Shown in pieces: positions 8,177-18,704 of a DNA stretch of 32,421 nucleotides. Position 1 is the stretch's first letter. Every line of letters begins with the position of its first letter. A program made the translations under genes and the position numbers. The DNA lies in the NCBI GenBank assembly GCA_021399435.1, contig JAJTUP010000191.1:1-32421 (forward strand), read 5' to 3'. This DNA comes from Diaporthe sp. PMI_573. Lineage: Eukaryota; Ascomycota; Sordariomycetes; Diaporthales; Diaporthaceae. Under the pieces are notes generated by a model. It was given only the letters and a program-made list of their open reading frames with translations, was not told the DNA's origin and searched no databases.

Positions 8177-9474
8177 ATGTCTACTATGAAAGCGGTTGGG
8201 GTATCTGCCTATGGCCACATCGACAATTTCGAATCCCGTGACGTTCCGCGACCTGCAAGTCCGACGGGCCGTGATGTTCTTGTCAAGTAAGTTATTCAAC
8301 TCCGTTCTGTCGCTTCATTCCTAACGAGATCGTCAGGGTCGAGGCTTGCTCTGTTAATCCAATCGACACCAAGATCCGGGCCGGCATCTACGACGACGCA
8401 CCAGGTAAGGCTCCCGCTATGGTGCTACTTAGCCACTAATTGGGACAAGATTACTACAAGTTTGCTCCCAAAGGCTTCCACATCATTGGGTACGATGGTG
8501 CTGGGACTGTTCTGGAAGTCGGCCCCGACTGCACATTCTTCAAGCCCGGCGACGACATCTCGTGGGTTGGAGCGACAACTCGCCAGGGCAGTTATGCAGA
8601 GTACCAGCTCGTCAGCGAATTCCACTGCGCTCACAAACCCAAGTCGCTCGACTTTGTCGAGGCAGCGAGCTTTGGCTTGACTTTCGGAACAGCCTATCAG
8701 TCCCTGCACCACCGGCTTGAGATTAAACCCAATGAGAACGTCGGAATACTGATTGTACGTGAGATTCATCTTCCATCAAGTGCTGTTTAGGAAGAAGTCT
8801 ATCATACTTTGGCTGACGTGCTATCGCGCAAACTAGATCAATGGCGGCGGCGGAGTTGGCAGTGCTGCTATCCAGCTGGCACGCAACGTCTTGAACCTGC
8901 CAGCAGTGGTTGCTACTGCATCTCGACAAGAGACTATGGATTCTTGTAAGCGGATGGGCGCTACTCATGTAGTCAACCACCGGCATAATCTTGTGGAACA
9001 AGTCAAAGCCTTGAACTTGGACGTCCCGATCAAGTATGCCAACGCCTAGTGCCTGACCATCCACCATATACCTTGCTGATTACGCTGACTAGATATGTCT
9101 ACATCCTGGCAAGGACTGAACAATATGTTGATGCCATCGCCAAAATCTGCGCACCCTTCGGCAAGGCTTGCACCATTGTCCAGGCTGACGTCAGTCTCTA
9201 CGGAACCGAGTTCATGTCCAAGTCAATGACCTTCTCCTGGGACTGGCTCGGCTCTGCCGCGTATCATCGCACCAATGTCGAAGGCTATCACGACATATTT
9301 GCAACCTTGTCGCGTCTGATGGATGAGCGAAAGCTTGTCCCAACACTTGGCAAGCGGTACAAGTTGACTCTTGCAGGACTAAAGGAAGCCCATCGCCAAA
9401 TCGAGTCCAAGACCACTATAGGCAAGGTTGGTCTCGGCGTGAACGAGCCGGGTGAGGGTGTTCCCTTTGCTTGA
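8177..9474 (+). CDS. Zinc-type alcohol dehydrogenase-like MDR oxidoreductase (5 exons)
   Basis: Exons 8177-8286, 8337-8404, 8450-8754, 8837-9033 and 9093-9474 sum to 1062 nt, 353 residues, with every junction in phase. The protein is a medium-chain dehydrogenase/reductase of the quinone-oxidoreductase-like, zinc-independent kind: an N-terminal GroES-like domain (VEACSVNPIDTK, IIGYDGAG, FKPGDDI), then a Rossmann domain with NGGGGVGSAAIQLAR at about residues 163-177 for NAD(P)H. The structural and catalytic zinc ligands of true alcohol dehydrogenases are not visible. It is expected to be a cytosolic NADPH-dependent reductase of quinones, enals or similar carbonyls; the substrate is unknown. Length is normal for the family (330-360). 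Intron 2 is only 45 nt and uses an unusual AAG acceptor at 8447-8449, chosen because it restores PDYYKFAP exactly. It is first in a group of four small-molecule enzymes. Confidence 0.88.
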
Positions 9475-10148
9475 GGTAGTTCATGGCCTTGGCCAAGGGA
9501 CCGAGAGCACGAAACCGACGTCACTACTTAGGATAGATTCGACCTACATCAAATAGATATGCCTCAATTGAACTTTGGTACCACTGTCTGTACAGGAAAT
9601 ACCCCCACTGGTTTAGTCGTCCTCGGAAGCCAGCTTGAGCAAGCATTAAATGTAAAAGCCACCAAGTCTCTTAGTACAGCTAAGGTGAAGAATCAAGTCG
9701 ATATACCCCACTGATAAGAGTCGGACGTGGCTCCGCGTATCATACGTACAGCCGACCTGTGTGGCAAGTGCACCAGACTACAGGGGAGAGTGAAAGCAGG
9801 AGAAACGAAAAAGATACGGGTAAGGAAGGCGGGCCATACAGTTTGCCTGAGCAAATCAAGCCAGCTCGGCGTTGCTAAGGGCAGGTCATGTGTCCATGTA
9901 CTGATATCCGAATGTCCAGAGCAGCACTGTGCCTCGGATAAACGTAACACGATTCCCATGCGGGGCTACTAATACTGTGTAAAATCGCAGTTGAATAGCT
10001 ATATAGAGCCAATGCCCGTCCCCAAAGATTCAAGTACTTTATTCCACAGACTTCTTTGATCTGCACGCTCCAATTAGTATACCTTGACCCTCAAGTATTT
10101 TACTCCTTTTGAAAGACGCTCCGAATCCAATACTTGCAAATTTCCACC
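9475..10148. other. Intergenic/promoter region of the SnoaL-like gene
   Basis: No gene is seen. GCTATATAGAG at about 9999-10009 is a likely TATA box about 145 bp before the ATG at 10149. A CGG-N8-CCG arrangement near 9722 resembles binding sites of Zn2Cys6 regulators, but one instance is weak evidence. Confidence 0.4.
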
Positions 10149-10685
10149 ATGCCTCGAGTTGTCAGTCAGATCTCCGGCGCCCAATGGGAAATAGATGGCC
10201 CGTCTACACCGACTCAGAGATTCTTCAAGCAATATGTCGATGCCGTAGACTCCAGAGGCTACGACAGCGGCTCCGGCCTCAAGTTCTACTCAGAGGACGT
10301 GGTCTTTCACAACCAGAACAACGCGGTCTATCACGGAGGGGATGAGATGTGGGCCTGGATGAAGAAACTGTTTGGCGTGTTCGAACGAATCCATCACGAC
10401 TGGATCCAGTTTCTGGAGATTGAACGCGACGATGGCACAAGCCAGATCTACACCCAGAACATTCGCAACCTGTGGCTTCGCGGAAACAAGGAGAGGGAGC
10501 CAACTGTCAGCATCCCTGTCACCATGATTGCCATCATCGGGAAGAGCAACGACGAGAAGACTCCGGAAGGATTGCATTTCAAGGAGGTCTGGCTGTATTG
10601 GGACACTGCTCTGCTTTTGCCCTTTCTTCCAAAGGAAGCTGTGGTCTTTAAGGCGGAGAATATCTTGCATGCAAACGAGGAATAG
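10149..10685 (+). CDS. SnoaL-like / NTF2-like domain protein
   Basis: Single-exon frame of 178 residues. It has the NTF2-like cone fold pattern: an N-terminal helix (TPTQRFFKQYVDAVDSR) leading to LKFYSEDVVFHNQNN, then a GGDEMWAWMKKLFGVF helix, and alternating strands (HHDWIQFLEI, YTQNIRNLWL, PVTMIAII, LHFKEVWLYWD). SnoaL-like proteins are either polyketide/terpenoid cyclases or isomerases, or small ligand-binding proteins, and fungal members are common beside oxidoreductases and hydrolases in metabolic clusters. No signal peptide is visible, so it is likely cytosolic. The ATG is in a CACCATG context and is the first ATG after the TATA box. An AATAAA at 10794-10799 may serve 3' end formation. 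The function is not predictable beyond the fold. Confidence 0.85.
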   Translation: MPRVVSQISGAQWEIDGPSTPTQRFFKQYVDAVDSRGYDSGSGLKFYSEDVVFHNQNNAVYHGGDEMWAWMKKLFGVFERIHHDWIQFLEIERDDGTSQIYTQNIRNLWLRGNKEREPTVSIPVTMIAIIGKSNDEKTPEGLHFKEVWLYWDTALLLPFLPKEAVVFKAENILHANEE

Positions 10686-10793
10686 AGTGATAGTCAGAAA
10701 CTCAATAGCTCCAATACAACGCTGCTGCTGGTTCGACTGGGACTCGCCCTTGGGTTCAGAACAACCATGAGTTGAGCCATATTGAAAGCGTTT

Positions 10794-10799
10794 AATAAA
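10794..10799 (+). terminator. AATAAA polyadenylation signal candidate
   Basis: AATAAA lies about 109 nt after the SnoaL-like gene's stop codon, in a short AT-rich patch. This is a normal place for a fungal positioning element, but the signal is weakly conserved in fungi. Confidence 0.35.
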
Positions 10800-11474
10800 A
10801 GTGCTCAATCATTCCTATCGTCACGATCGTGATGTTCAAGTCCTTAAACGGCATTAGAGACTAGAGATAACGTCCGGCGACAATAGAAAGAAACACTGCA
10901 ACTAAAGACAGGACCCTGTACAGAGGCGTACAATCCGCTAATGCGTCATTGCTCCGACAAACCAGCTTCAGGGGTCTCGGATGTACGGAAAGGGCTTCAC
11001 ATGGGTAAGCAGATAGTCGATAATTGGGTCCCTGCTGTCCCTGCTATCATGTCCTCTGCCGAAGTGTGGTGGGGTCAGTCACGCAGTGCCTACCGTTCGA
11101 AGTGGATCTCTGATCCAGCCTGCCTCGGCTCGCTGGTGGGCCCCGGAATGACCGTACCCGGAATGACCGTAGACACTGCCGACACCAGGTAGAGCGCAGG
11201 ATTGATTCCTATACATCCGGCGTCATGACACTATCGCTTATAGTGTTTAGTGATTATCCGCCTGGCCCTGAGTGCTTGGTCATCTCCCAATATCTATCCC
11301 TCGTTTACTCTGGCTTGAGCCGGCTAGATTACTGAACATGCCGGCTTAACCATTGGCAAATATGCAGACACCTGGTTCATCCACGTGCGGCAAGGTCTAT
11401 AATAACGATGGTGCTTTTGACGGACCTTACTGGCCATCCATACCACCATTCAAACAAATCATCACTACCCGAAG
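10800..11474. other. Intergenic region before the MBL-fold gene
   Basis: No gene is seen. It contains a 15-bp tandem duplication (CCCGGAATGACCGTA twice, 11142-11171), two GCCGGCT elements (about 11311 and 11341) and CTATAATAA at about 11397-11405, a plausible TATA element 75 bp before the ATG at 11475. Confidence 0.45.
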
Positions 11475-12317
11475 ATGAGTCTGCAGTACAAAGTATTTTT
11501 CAGCAAGCGTGCTTCGGCCACCCGAACTGGGCCAGTCGGTCATGACAACCTGAAGTGGGTTCCCACCACATCTACCTTGATCTACGGAGCCAAAGACGCT
11601 GTATTGGTCGACGCGCAGTTGACCTCGGACGCGTCACATGAGCTTCTGGACTGGGTTGTTGCGAGCGGGCACAACATCACACACGTTTACGTCACTCATG
11701 CCCACGGCGACCATTTCTTCGGCAGCGCACTCATATTAGAACGGTTCCCGGACGCGGTTCTGGTCGCAACCCCCGAAGTCGTGGCTAGAATGGAACTCGA
11801 GACTACGCCAGAACGTCTGACTGGTCTCTGGGAAAAGTTGTTTCCTAACCAGATTCCCCAGACGCTCAAGATCGCCCAGCCTCTTTCTCGGGACCATTTT
11901 GAACTAGAAGGCGAGAAGCTGGAAGTGGTCAGGACTGGCCACACAGACACGGATGACACGACGACTCTTTGGGTCCCGTCCATCAAGCTCGCTGTGACGG
12001 GCGATGCCGTGTACGCAAACACCCACCCGTACTTGGGCGAGTCGGGAACGGCCGCCAAGCGGAGCGAGTGGATTGATGCGTTGGACAAGATAGCCGCACT
12101 TGGACCTGAGCATGTTGTGGGTGGGCATAGCGATCCGAGCAAGGGGTTCGGGCCTGAAGCGATCCACGACACAAAGACGTACTTGGAGAACGTTGACAAG
12201 ATCAGTTCCGACGCCGGTACGGCTGAAGAACTTTATGAGCGCATGTTGGAGATTTATCCCGAGCGTCTGAACCCAGGATCTCTCTGGGCAGGTGCTGTTT
12301 TGATCAAGCGGCCGTAA
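11475..12317 (+). CDS. Metallo-beta-lactamase-fold hydrolase
   Basis: Intronless, 280 residues. The di-zinc signature of the MBL superfamily is complete: H75-x-H77-x-D79-H80 in THAHGDHFFG, H156 in RTGHTDTDD, D177 in VTGDAVY and H218 in VVGGHSD. The N-terminal strands (STLIYGAKDAVLVDAQL) are the usual first beta-sheet. MBL-fold proteins hydrolyse lactones, thioesters, lactams or phosphodiesters, or cleave C-S bonds. This one resembles small-molecule hydrolases rather than nucleases, since it lacks a beta-CASP domain. No signal peptide is visible. Neighbouring MDR, SnoaL and alpha/beta hydrolase genes suggest a role in degrading or building one metabolite. Substrate unknown. The start is the first ATG after a TATA-like CTATAATAA and gives full-length homology to the fold. 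Confidence 0.9.
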   Translation: MSLQYKVFFSKRASATRTGPVGHDNLKWVPTTSTLIYGAKDAVLVDAQLTSDASHELLDWVVASGHNITHVYVTHAHGDHFFGSALILERFPDAVLVATPEVVARMELETTPERLTGLWEKLFPNQIPQTLKIAQPLSRDHFELEGEKLEVVRTGHTDTDDTTTLWVPSIKLAVTGDAVYANTHPYLGESGTAAKRSEWIDALDKIAALGPEHVVGGHSDPSKGFGPEAIHDTKTYLENVDKISSDAGTAEELYERMLEIYPERLNPGSLWAGAVLIKRP

Positions 12318-12462
12318 CTTGGCCATCCTAGGCGATCCAGCGACATACAGGTAGCCAACTAGCCATACAAAGTGGCGGCAGTCATTCATTGATGCTCATT
12401 CCTTTAATCTCTTGTTCCTACTGACCTATTGTTCATTCCTTGCTCTAACTCTCGATGACCAT

Positions 12463-13483
12463 CTATATTTCAAGGCTTCCAACAAACTCAAGAATATCGT
12501 TTCGCAGACGGTCTGCGTAGCCAAGAACCAAAACTGTAGAAAGAGTTAGCCCTGTTCCCTTGCTATTGAGACGCTATTAACTCACCGTGCCCCCCTCCTT
12601 CGTATACGCGGAGTCTTGCCTGAGCAACCAGCTTTTGGATAAGCTCAGCACTCGCCTCGACAGGAACTCCTCCGTCACTTCCGCCGTGAATCAGAAGGAA
12701 AGGCTTGTCAAAGGTTTTCCCAAAAGTCTGTATCGCCTCTAACATATCCTCAGACGTATAGATCTGGAGGCATCGCTCGACAGCAATTGGATCAGCCTCG
12801 AAAAAGATCCCTTCGAAAAACGCCAATTCCTTCTCTGAGAGCGAACCGGATGTTCCAACTCCAAAGGGGCCATTGAAGCCATTGGCGATGAAGTTGGGTC
12901 TATCCTTTCTCAATGATATCAGCGTCGCATCCCAGACGCTGCGGGGCAAAGCCTTCGGGTTTTGGGGAGAGGCGACAGGATGTGGGAGGCAAGTGCTAAT
13001 CCATATCATGCCCTATCACTTCGTCAGTCTCCTTGCGTCAACAGCTTGACCTCTCGTCCTACTTACACGACAGTTTTCCTTGATGTAGGTGCTATTAGTG
13101 TACGCCAAAAGCGCCTCGCCCGTGCCCATGCTGGCGGCGATAAAGACAAAAGGGCCTGGCTGGAGTTTCTCCAACAGACCCGCGACGTCATCCCCGAGCT
13201 CCTTGTAGCCGATGCCATGTCCAACGGCATTGCCGGTCCATTCGCTTTTCCCAAAGCCGCGTCTGTCAGGGGCGATGACCCGGAACCTGTGCGTCTCGCA
13301 AAGACTCAGCAGGATCGAGTCGTACATGCGGGATGAGAGAGGCCACTGGTGGAGGAACACGAGCGTGAGCCCTCGCGCTGCCAGAGACTGTTCTTTTGCA
13401 TCGAAAGGAGGCGGTCTATTTTCTGGGCCGTAATAGCGATAGAACACATCCGTGCTATCGATCGAGCTGGGGTGTCGAGGCAT
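12463..13483 (-). CDS. Alpha/beta hydrolase (3 exons)
   Basis: Exons 13483-13067, 13012-12586 and 12533-12463 give 915 nt and 304 residues, all in phase. Introns are 54 and 52 nt (GTAAGT...GATAG and GTGAGT...CTACAG). Landmarks of the fold: LVFLHQW (oxyanion loop), the DRRGFGKS turn, nucleophile elbow AASMG with Ser118 (first Gly of GxSxG replaced by Ala), likely acid Asp252 in HGGSDGG, and His281 in EGGGH placed right at the exon 2 boundary. The C-terminal exon supplies the last helix (RLRNDILEFVGSLEI). It is a cytosolic esterase/lactonase-like enzyme; the substrate is unknown. A TATAAT/ATTTATAAT element at about 13630-13638 lies 150 bp upstream. It is convergent with the MBL gene, their stops only about 145 bp apart. 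Confidence 0.87.
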
Positions 13484-14932
13484 GTTGGCTGCGTGGTATA
13501 TCCGTAGGATAGTAAGTCAGTAGCTATCAGATGTGGGAATATAATAAGGAAGAATAGGTACTAGTTAATATGTGAACTCTTCGTGCTGAAGTCGGAAGTA
13601 GAGGGGGGGTTGGTCTGGTCCAGGGAGAGATTATAAATGAAGGCGGACGGACGTCCAATCACTCCGTCTCTCCCGTTTCCGGCCGAGTTAGCTGCCGCAC
13701 AAACAGTCGGATTTGATAATTATTAATTATGACGTTCAAGAACCGACCCATACTAGGCTGTCAATCAACCCGTGGGGTGCCGAGGTCCATGGCTCTCATA
13801 GGCTTGATCACTGTCAAGCTCTAGGGTCGTTGACTAGCCGAGACCTCCACTGGCAGATGATTGTTTCCCCGTTCTTCCCCGACCGAGAAAACGTGCATAA
13901 GCCCAAGAACACAATTTTAGACGGCATCCGGGAACCAAGGAATGGGATCATGACAATTGTATATTAAGGAGTGGTGGTCGGCACTGTCCATTCCAGTCGG
14001 TGCTTCCATTGGCAGTCAGCCATGGCCACTCTGGAGCCATCAAGTTGGGCCGTGCCAGCCTGCCCACTCTGCTGCCCACTCGGGTCGATTCAGCAGCCCG
14101 GCCGGCTCACCAGGAGACGGCCGGCTCGCGGGCCGCAAGAAAAAGACGTGCATCGGCATGAAGTCGTCAGTAGGGCGAGGCACCTTGTCCTTGAAGATGA
14201 TTTGATGCTTCTGCAGGTAACGCATCGTTGAATAAGTCGCATTCAGTGGCTGCGGTCCGAATGGGATGCGAAAGGCTCGTGGCACGACTTTGTCTTGTCT
14301 CAACTGTTCTCTCGGGCCGGCGGTCAAGCAGGCTGGCAGTCAGGCATTTAGTCAGGCTGGCCGGCCGTAAAGGTAACGGGCCGACCGCGATATTCTGCCA
14401 GCAGCTCCACCGCCGTCCGCCGGTAAAGGGAACAAAGGATCGGTTCTCCTCAACCGCGTTCGGCTTGCTTCAGAGAGAGACATGCCCCGTTGGAAGTCTG
14501 CTAATGATCATTAGCGGGCCTGACGAGACATTGACGGGACTCAATCCGTCCTAAGGTTCTGCCGCCCGGTCGCGAACGGCAGGAATGCAGGCGGGCCGTT
14601 ACCGGGAGCTATTCGGTCTTAATTGGTCGGCACAAAATGACAGAAGTAAGACTGAGAAGTGATATGTACTTCCGTGGCCTTTTGTCGAGCTGGCATTATC
14701 GTTTACTGGCACTAGCAGACGGCATGCTTATTGGTGATCAATGGCTGACCGACTGTCTACTCAGTAAGCAACAGAGGGCTCCCACGTTGACCGTGGACGG
14801 ACAGCCAGCCCAACAGTAACAAACTCGCAAAGTCAGAAAGTCCGGAGCTCCAACGCCGGGACATCTGGAAGGAAGGCTCGGAAGGAGCTGGGAGTGCAAG
14901 GGGACCCACTCTTTGACAACTACGGTGGGCGA
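13484..14932. other. Intergenic; G+C-rich right half with short repeats
   Basis: The left part is the promoter of the alpha/beta hydrolase. From about 14,040 the sequence becomes rich in GGCCGGC-type palindromes and short GTCAGGC/GGCTGG repeats (14,318-14,370). Open frames here have no recognisable product. The right edge is the target site of the transposon. Confidence 0.45.
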
Positions 14933-14934
14933 TA

Positions 14935-14957
14935 GGGGGCACTGTTGCATAACCCCC
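14935..14957 (+). repeat. Left terminal inverted repeat
   Basis: It pairs with 20018-20040 with mismatches at positions 5 (G/T) and 16 (T/A). The TIR itself begins with a G run and ends with a C run around TGTTGCA, so each end is a weak palindrome. Confidence 0.85.
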
Positions 14958-15489
14958 CGGTCGTTTCCTTTTGGGTTTAGGCGCTCAACTCCTTAGTCAT
15001 CTTGGTACTTTGGGACGCCATGGGATATGTACCGCGGACTAGCAGCGGGCTCGCGCGGTAGCATTCGGCCATTGACTTTCATGCTCACCACATCAGTCGA
15101 TAAATGGTGGACTGGTTGCTACTACCAAAATAGTCACAAAATATGTCCAGAAGATGGTTCTGGCAATCTGAGTTGGCCTCGAATCCAATGCCGTTTTCTA
15201 TTTCGCAATTAAAATGCACCTATTCCAGAAATCGCGAGCGCTTAATTACCCATTCATCTTGACCTCCGGATAAGGAACAACTTGGTGAGCCTACAAAGGG
15301 TCACCGCAGTGATCCCGCTCCTAGTCCGCAGCGGATTAGCGCAGTAACGTCCTGCTCAAATGAGTCTAGCGACTTCATCCACCATAGGAAAGGGTGGTCT
15401 TGATTATTCTTGTTAAATTAAAACCTCAGTGGAAACCAGATTCACCCCTTTCTCTCCTTTCCGACTTTCACCTCCTCTCTTCAACCGAA
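14958..15489. other. Left subterminal region and promoter of the SUMO-motif gene
   Basis: No gene is seen. It contains one copy of the GTCCGC(A/T)GCGG palindrome (15325-15335) and a pyrimidine-rich tract (CTTTCTCTCCTTTCC) just before the ATG at 15490, which is typical of fungal transcription starts. An earlier in-frame start at 15394 lies before that tract and is less likely. Confidence 0.45.
15325..15335. promoter_or_regulatory. GTCCGC(A/T)GCGG palindrome, copy 1
   Basis: TCCGCAGCGGA is a perfect palindrome apart from its centre base, about 390 bp inside the left end. The same core recurs in the divergent promoter and near the right end. It could be a subterminal binding site for the integrase or an accessory protein. 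Confidence 0.35.
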
Positions 15490-16783
15490 ATGAGCCCTCC
15501 AAAGATTCCCCCCGAGCATGTCTATTGCGTCCAAGCCGGAAAGAAACATCATGAACTCTTCACCACGACGTATGTTGGCGCGAATTATTGTGGCCGTTGC
15601 GGCTTAGCCAACCCCTTTCGGCTCCAGCATCAAGCCAGGTCCAAAACTCCGGCACTTCCGGGCCCATACGATGAGGTGGTGGAGGTTGAGGACTCCCCGC
15701 CACGGCCAGTCAGTCCAGCAAGCCAGCTGCTGCGTGAAAGACCGAAACCCGTGTCATTCATCAGCATTGGACGCGCGGCTCAACTGCTCCCGAACGAAGT
15801 GTCTGCTCCCGGCACGGTGAATACACGAGTCACGCATACCTCCTCCTGAGGCGCCGGGCAATCCCCATTTCATGACAGTAGCATCAGCGGCCAGTCGGGC
15901 CATTCAGGATACAAAAACCAGTACCAGAAAGCCTATGAGGCAGCGGACGGGGTACCAGTGGGTACATATAAGTCTCCTGCTTGTGAGCTTGGAGACCAGG
16001 TATTTCAATGGGCTTGCAGTGGAGGTTCCGGAGACGGTGCTGCCTCTGAAGGATACAGTGGTCAAGTTTTCCTCGTCAGATTTACTGACTTGGCCCTCAT
16101 TCACCGCGATTTTGTTCGACCATCTCCGTCCGCTCCCGCCCACAATCGATCTTACGAACAGAGACCTATGGAGCCTTTCTTACGCTTCGAGTTTCTCTGG
16201 CAAGAAGATCGTCACCGTTCCGAACACCGACAAGTACACAACCCCGTCGAGTATGCTCGCCTCGGGGCACTTCGGCAACAATCAGGCAGGACAGTTGAAG
16301 GTGCTAGTCGTCCTTACATCCACGGATGTAGTCGACAAGCAGGAGCCAGTCACACCGCTTAGGCCAGATGAATACTCCATGCCAGTCAAGGAAGAAAAGA
16401 AACGGAAGGTCAAGCAAGAAGACCCGAGTCCTGCGCCCCGGCGCAAAAGGCGCATCAAGCAGGAGGAACATGTCAAGAAGGAGAGTCGCACCGGGGACAC
16501 GTACAAGGTCAAGCAGGGGGTACACATCAAGGTGAAGCCGGAAGAGCCTGTCCCGACTGCCTCCCGCCAGAGCCCAACGGACGATGAGCTTGAAGATATT
16601 GTTGAGGAGATCATTGTACACGAAGATGTGGCAGACCTCTGTGAAGTGGAAGATCCGCTTCGTGATCTATTGTTTGACGGCATCCCTGGCGATAAGGGGA
16701 GTGGAGGTATGGCAGGTGACGGAGATGTAGTGGACGGGGGAGATGATGAGGAGATTTTCGTCCCGGAGTTCGTAAGAGACTAA
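15490..16783 (+). CDS. Transposon accessory protein with SUMO-consensus cluster (2 exons)
   Basis: Proposed exons are 15490-15816 and 15908-16783, about 400 residues. The two open frames are in different registers and a TGA lies between them, so an intron (or more) must join them; the GTGAAT donor and TTCAG acceptor keep phase, but other joins are possible. The N-terminus has HVYCVQAGKKHHE and YCGRCG, a possible small zinc-binding unit. The middle is a compact domain (ISLLLVSLETRYFNG, LLTWPSFTAILFDHLRPLPP, SMLASGHFG). From about residue 269 comes a basic stretch holding five psi-K-x-E motifs (VKEE, VKQE, IKQE, VKKE, VKPE), the SUMO-attachment consensus, then an acidic C-terminus. I infer a nuclear partner of the integrase, perhaps targeting it through SUMO pathways. 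I do not recognise the family. Confidence 0.7.
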
Positions 16784-16976
16784 ATCACCTCATTGCAGAG
16801 TCTAGTTCTAACACCACCAGGTAACCCGAGAGTTCATTGCTCAGAGCATTAATAGCGATCAAGCTCGACTGCCCGGCACTGATATCGATGAGGCGCTTCC
16901 ACCAGCACGATCCACACGCTTCAAAGGGACAAAGATCCCTGCAACATTTGCTGTCCGACATAATAGGAAGGATTGA

Positions 16977-18704
16977 CTACTCGGCTTCCTCATCTGAAGT
17001 CTCGCCATCCTGCTCATCATCACTTATTCCCTCCATATCGTTCCCTTCTTCGTCCTCATATCCTAGTTCAACAAGTGGTTGCTCTGCTGGTTCCCCATCT
17101 CCAAGTTCATTGTGGAAAGCCTGATTTGCTCGGTCGTACAATGCTTCCTATATGCGTTTAGATTCGCGAACCCGCAGAGAAACGGCAGGGCTTACATATT
17201 CGGCAACGCCCCCTGTTGGCGCTTTGCGATATGCCAATGTAGGCTGTCGGCCACTTTCGATGTGCTGAATGATTCTATCTCGTAGGCCCAGGTAGAATCG
17301 CTTGAAAGGCCGCAGCTTGTCTGGCTCCTGGTGAGTCCCATGGACGACATCATCGTAGCCCATTTCGACGAGAACTTGGCGACACCAATCCTTTGTCTGT
17401 GGCTCCAAACAACTGCTAATGTCGATATCAGCCAGTGGTCTGTGCAGTCCCTCTAGAACCGAGCGGTTAATGGGGATCCCCCAGTTGCATGCCTTCTCTG
17501 GGTCCGGGTAATGGTAGTTCATCCAGGGCTGACCGTGGACCACGTGCGGACGGTTCTTCTGAAGGCGGATCCGATGAATGTTCCACGCCTCCACAAAGTC
17601 GAAGAGTTCTTGGCGTAATATATCTTCGAAGACGGCATAGATGGCGATCTGATCCTCCAGCATATCGCCGTCGAAGTCCCCGTCCCTGGCAAGCTCCCCA
17701 AAGTAGTCCACCCACTGCCGGGAAGATACATGCAGCATGCGCTCCCACCAACTTTCGATCTTGACATTCTTTGTGCTCGGTGCGGCCTTGTAGGAATCCT
17801 TTAGGCGCTTCCCTTGCTGGAAAACCTTCCCGTTCCACTCCACCCGTCCGTCTGCCGCCAAAGCAAAATTCCAATGAGCTGCAGCGATTAGCGGCGTCTC
17901 GCTACCTCTGTCTGCCTGCAGATACCATGGCCGGAAGCCGTATGTGTCGCATGCGGCCAAGTACTGCTTCAGAACGCTCAAAGCAGTTGTAGCAGAGTGG
18001 CCAACATAAAACCAGATAATGTTGCGCGAGTAGGCGTCGATTGCAGCGTATATCTCGAATCCGTACGCCTTGAGCTTGTCATGACCATCAATGCACCACT
18101 GGTAGTTCGGACCAGGGACAAGAAAATGTCCTTTCTTCCTCCGAAACATCCTTTTCCGGATCTCGACCTCGTTCGGGAACATGATTTTGTACATCGCAAA
18201 GAGAGGATCTCTTGGTACCCAGAACTGCCTTTGCTGGCGAAGATAAGGCTGTAGGAGGCTTTTGCCATATCCGGAAATGGCATTGGAACGTCGTGTCATT
18301 TCGATAATAGCCTTCTCTGTCTTCTCCAGCAACGCAAGGCGCTCCTCATCGCTATTAAGCCTGCGCACCCAGCGGCGGTCTGGGTGAAGCCTGATGCGCT
18401 TCAGACCTCGTTTCGTGATCGGCCAGCCCTGTCTCTGTAGAACGCTCAATGTCTGCTTCTCGCTAAGCCCAACGCGGAATATCAGGTCGCGGGTGGCCTC
18501 TATAAGCTCTGGACTCTCTTTGGTACGGGCTTGCTGGCGTGGGAGATGCCAGCTTGCGATTCGGCGAGAGATTGTGCTGAGATTGACGATGACGCGATGA
18601 TGCTTCCGAAGCTTGTACTGAATCCCGCTTCGCGAGACGCCGTTGAGGTAGAGATGAGTGACATAGTCGCGGTATTCATCGATTGGGTTGGGCGGACGTG
18701 CCAT
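16977..18704 (-). CDS. rve-type DDE integrase/transposase (2 exons)
   Basis: Exons 18704-17196 and 17147-16977 are joined by a 48-nt intron (GTAAGC...CATATAG), giving 559 residues. The intron removes a stop and adds a 56-residue strongly acidic tail (for example YEDEEGNDMEGISDDEQ). Residues 1-60 look like a helix-turn-helix DNA-binding region (SRSGIQYKLRKHH, TISRRIASW). The catalytic core is an RNase H-like integrase domain: first Asp in WCIDGHDK (about D206), followed by EIYAAIDAYSRNIIWFYVG, second Asp in LQADRGSET (about D265) and Glu in NVKIESWWERM (about E317), so a full D-D-E set is present. Such enzymes cut and join DNA ends. The ATG at 18704 (MARPPNPIDEYRDYV) is chosen because upstream in-frame codons run into the divergent gene. 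No disabling mutation is seen. Confidence 0.88.

Noticed and set aside
8177..13483. Known Fusarium benzoxazolinone-degradation cluster, which includes an MBL-fold enzyme
   Set aside because: Sharing the MBL fold alone is not enough; the other expected genes are not here and I cannot compare sequences.
14040..14327. 95-codon minus-strand frame in G+C-rich DNA
   Set aside because: No recognisable motif, no promoter, and the overlapping opposite frames are equally open.
16282..16683. 133-codon Ser-rich minus-strand frame
   Set aside because: It is the antisense of the Lys/Glu/Asp-rich coding exon of the transposon accessory protein.
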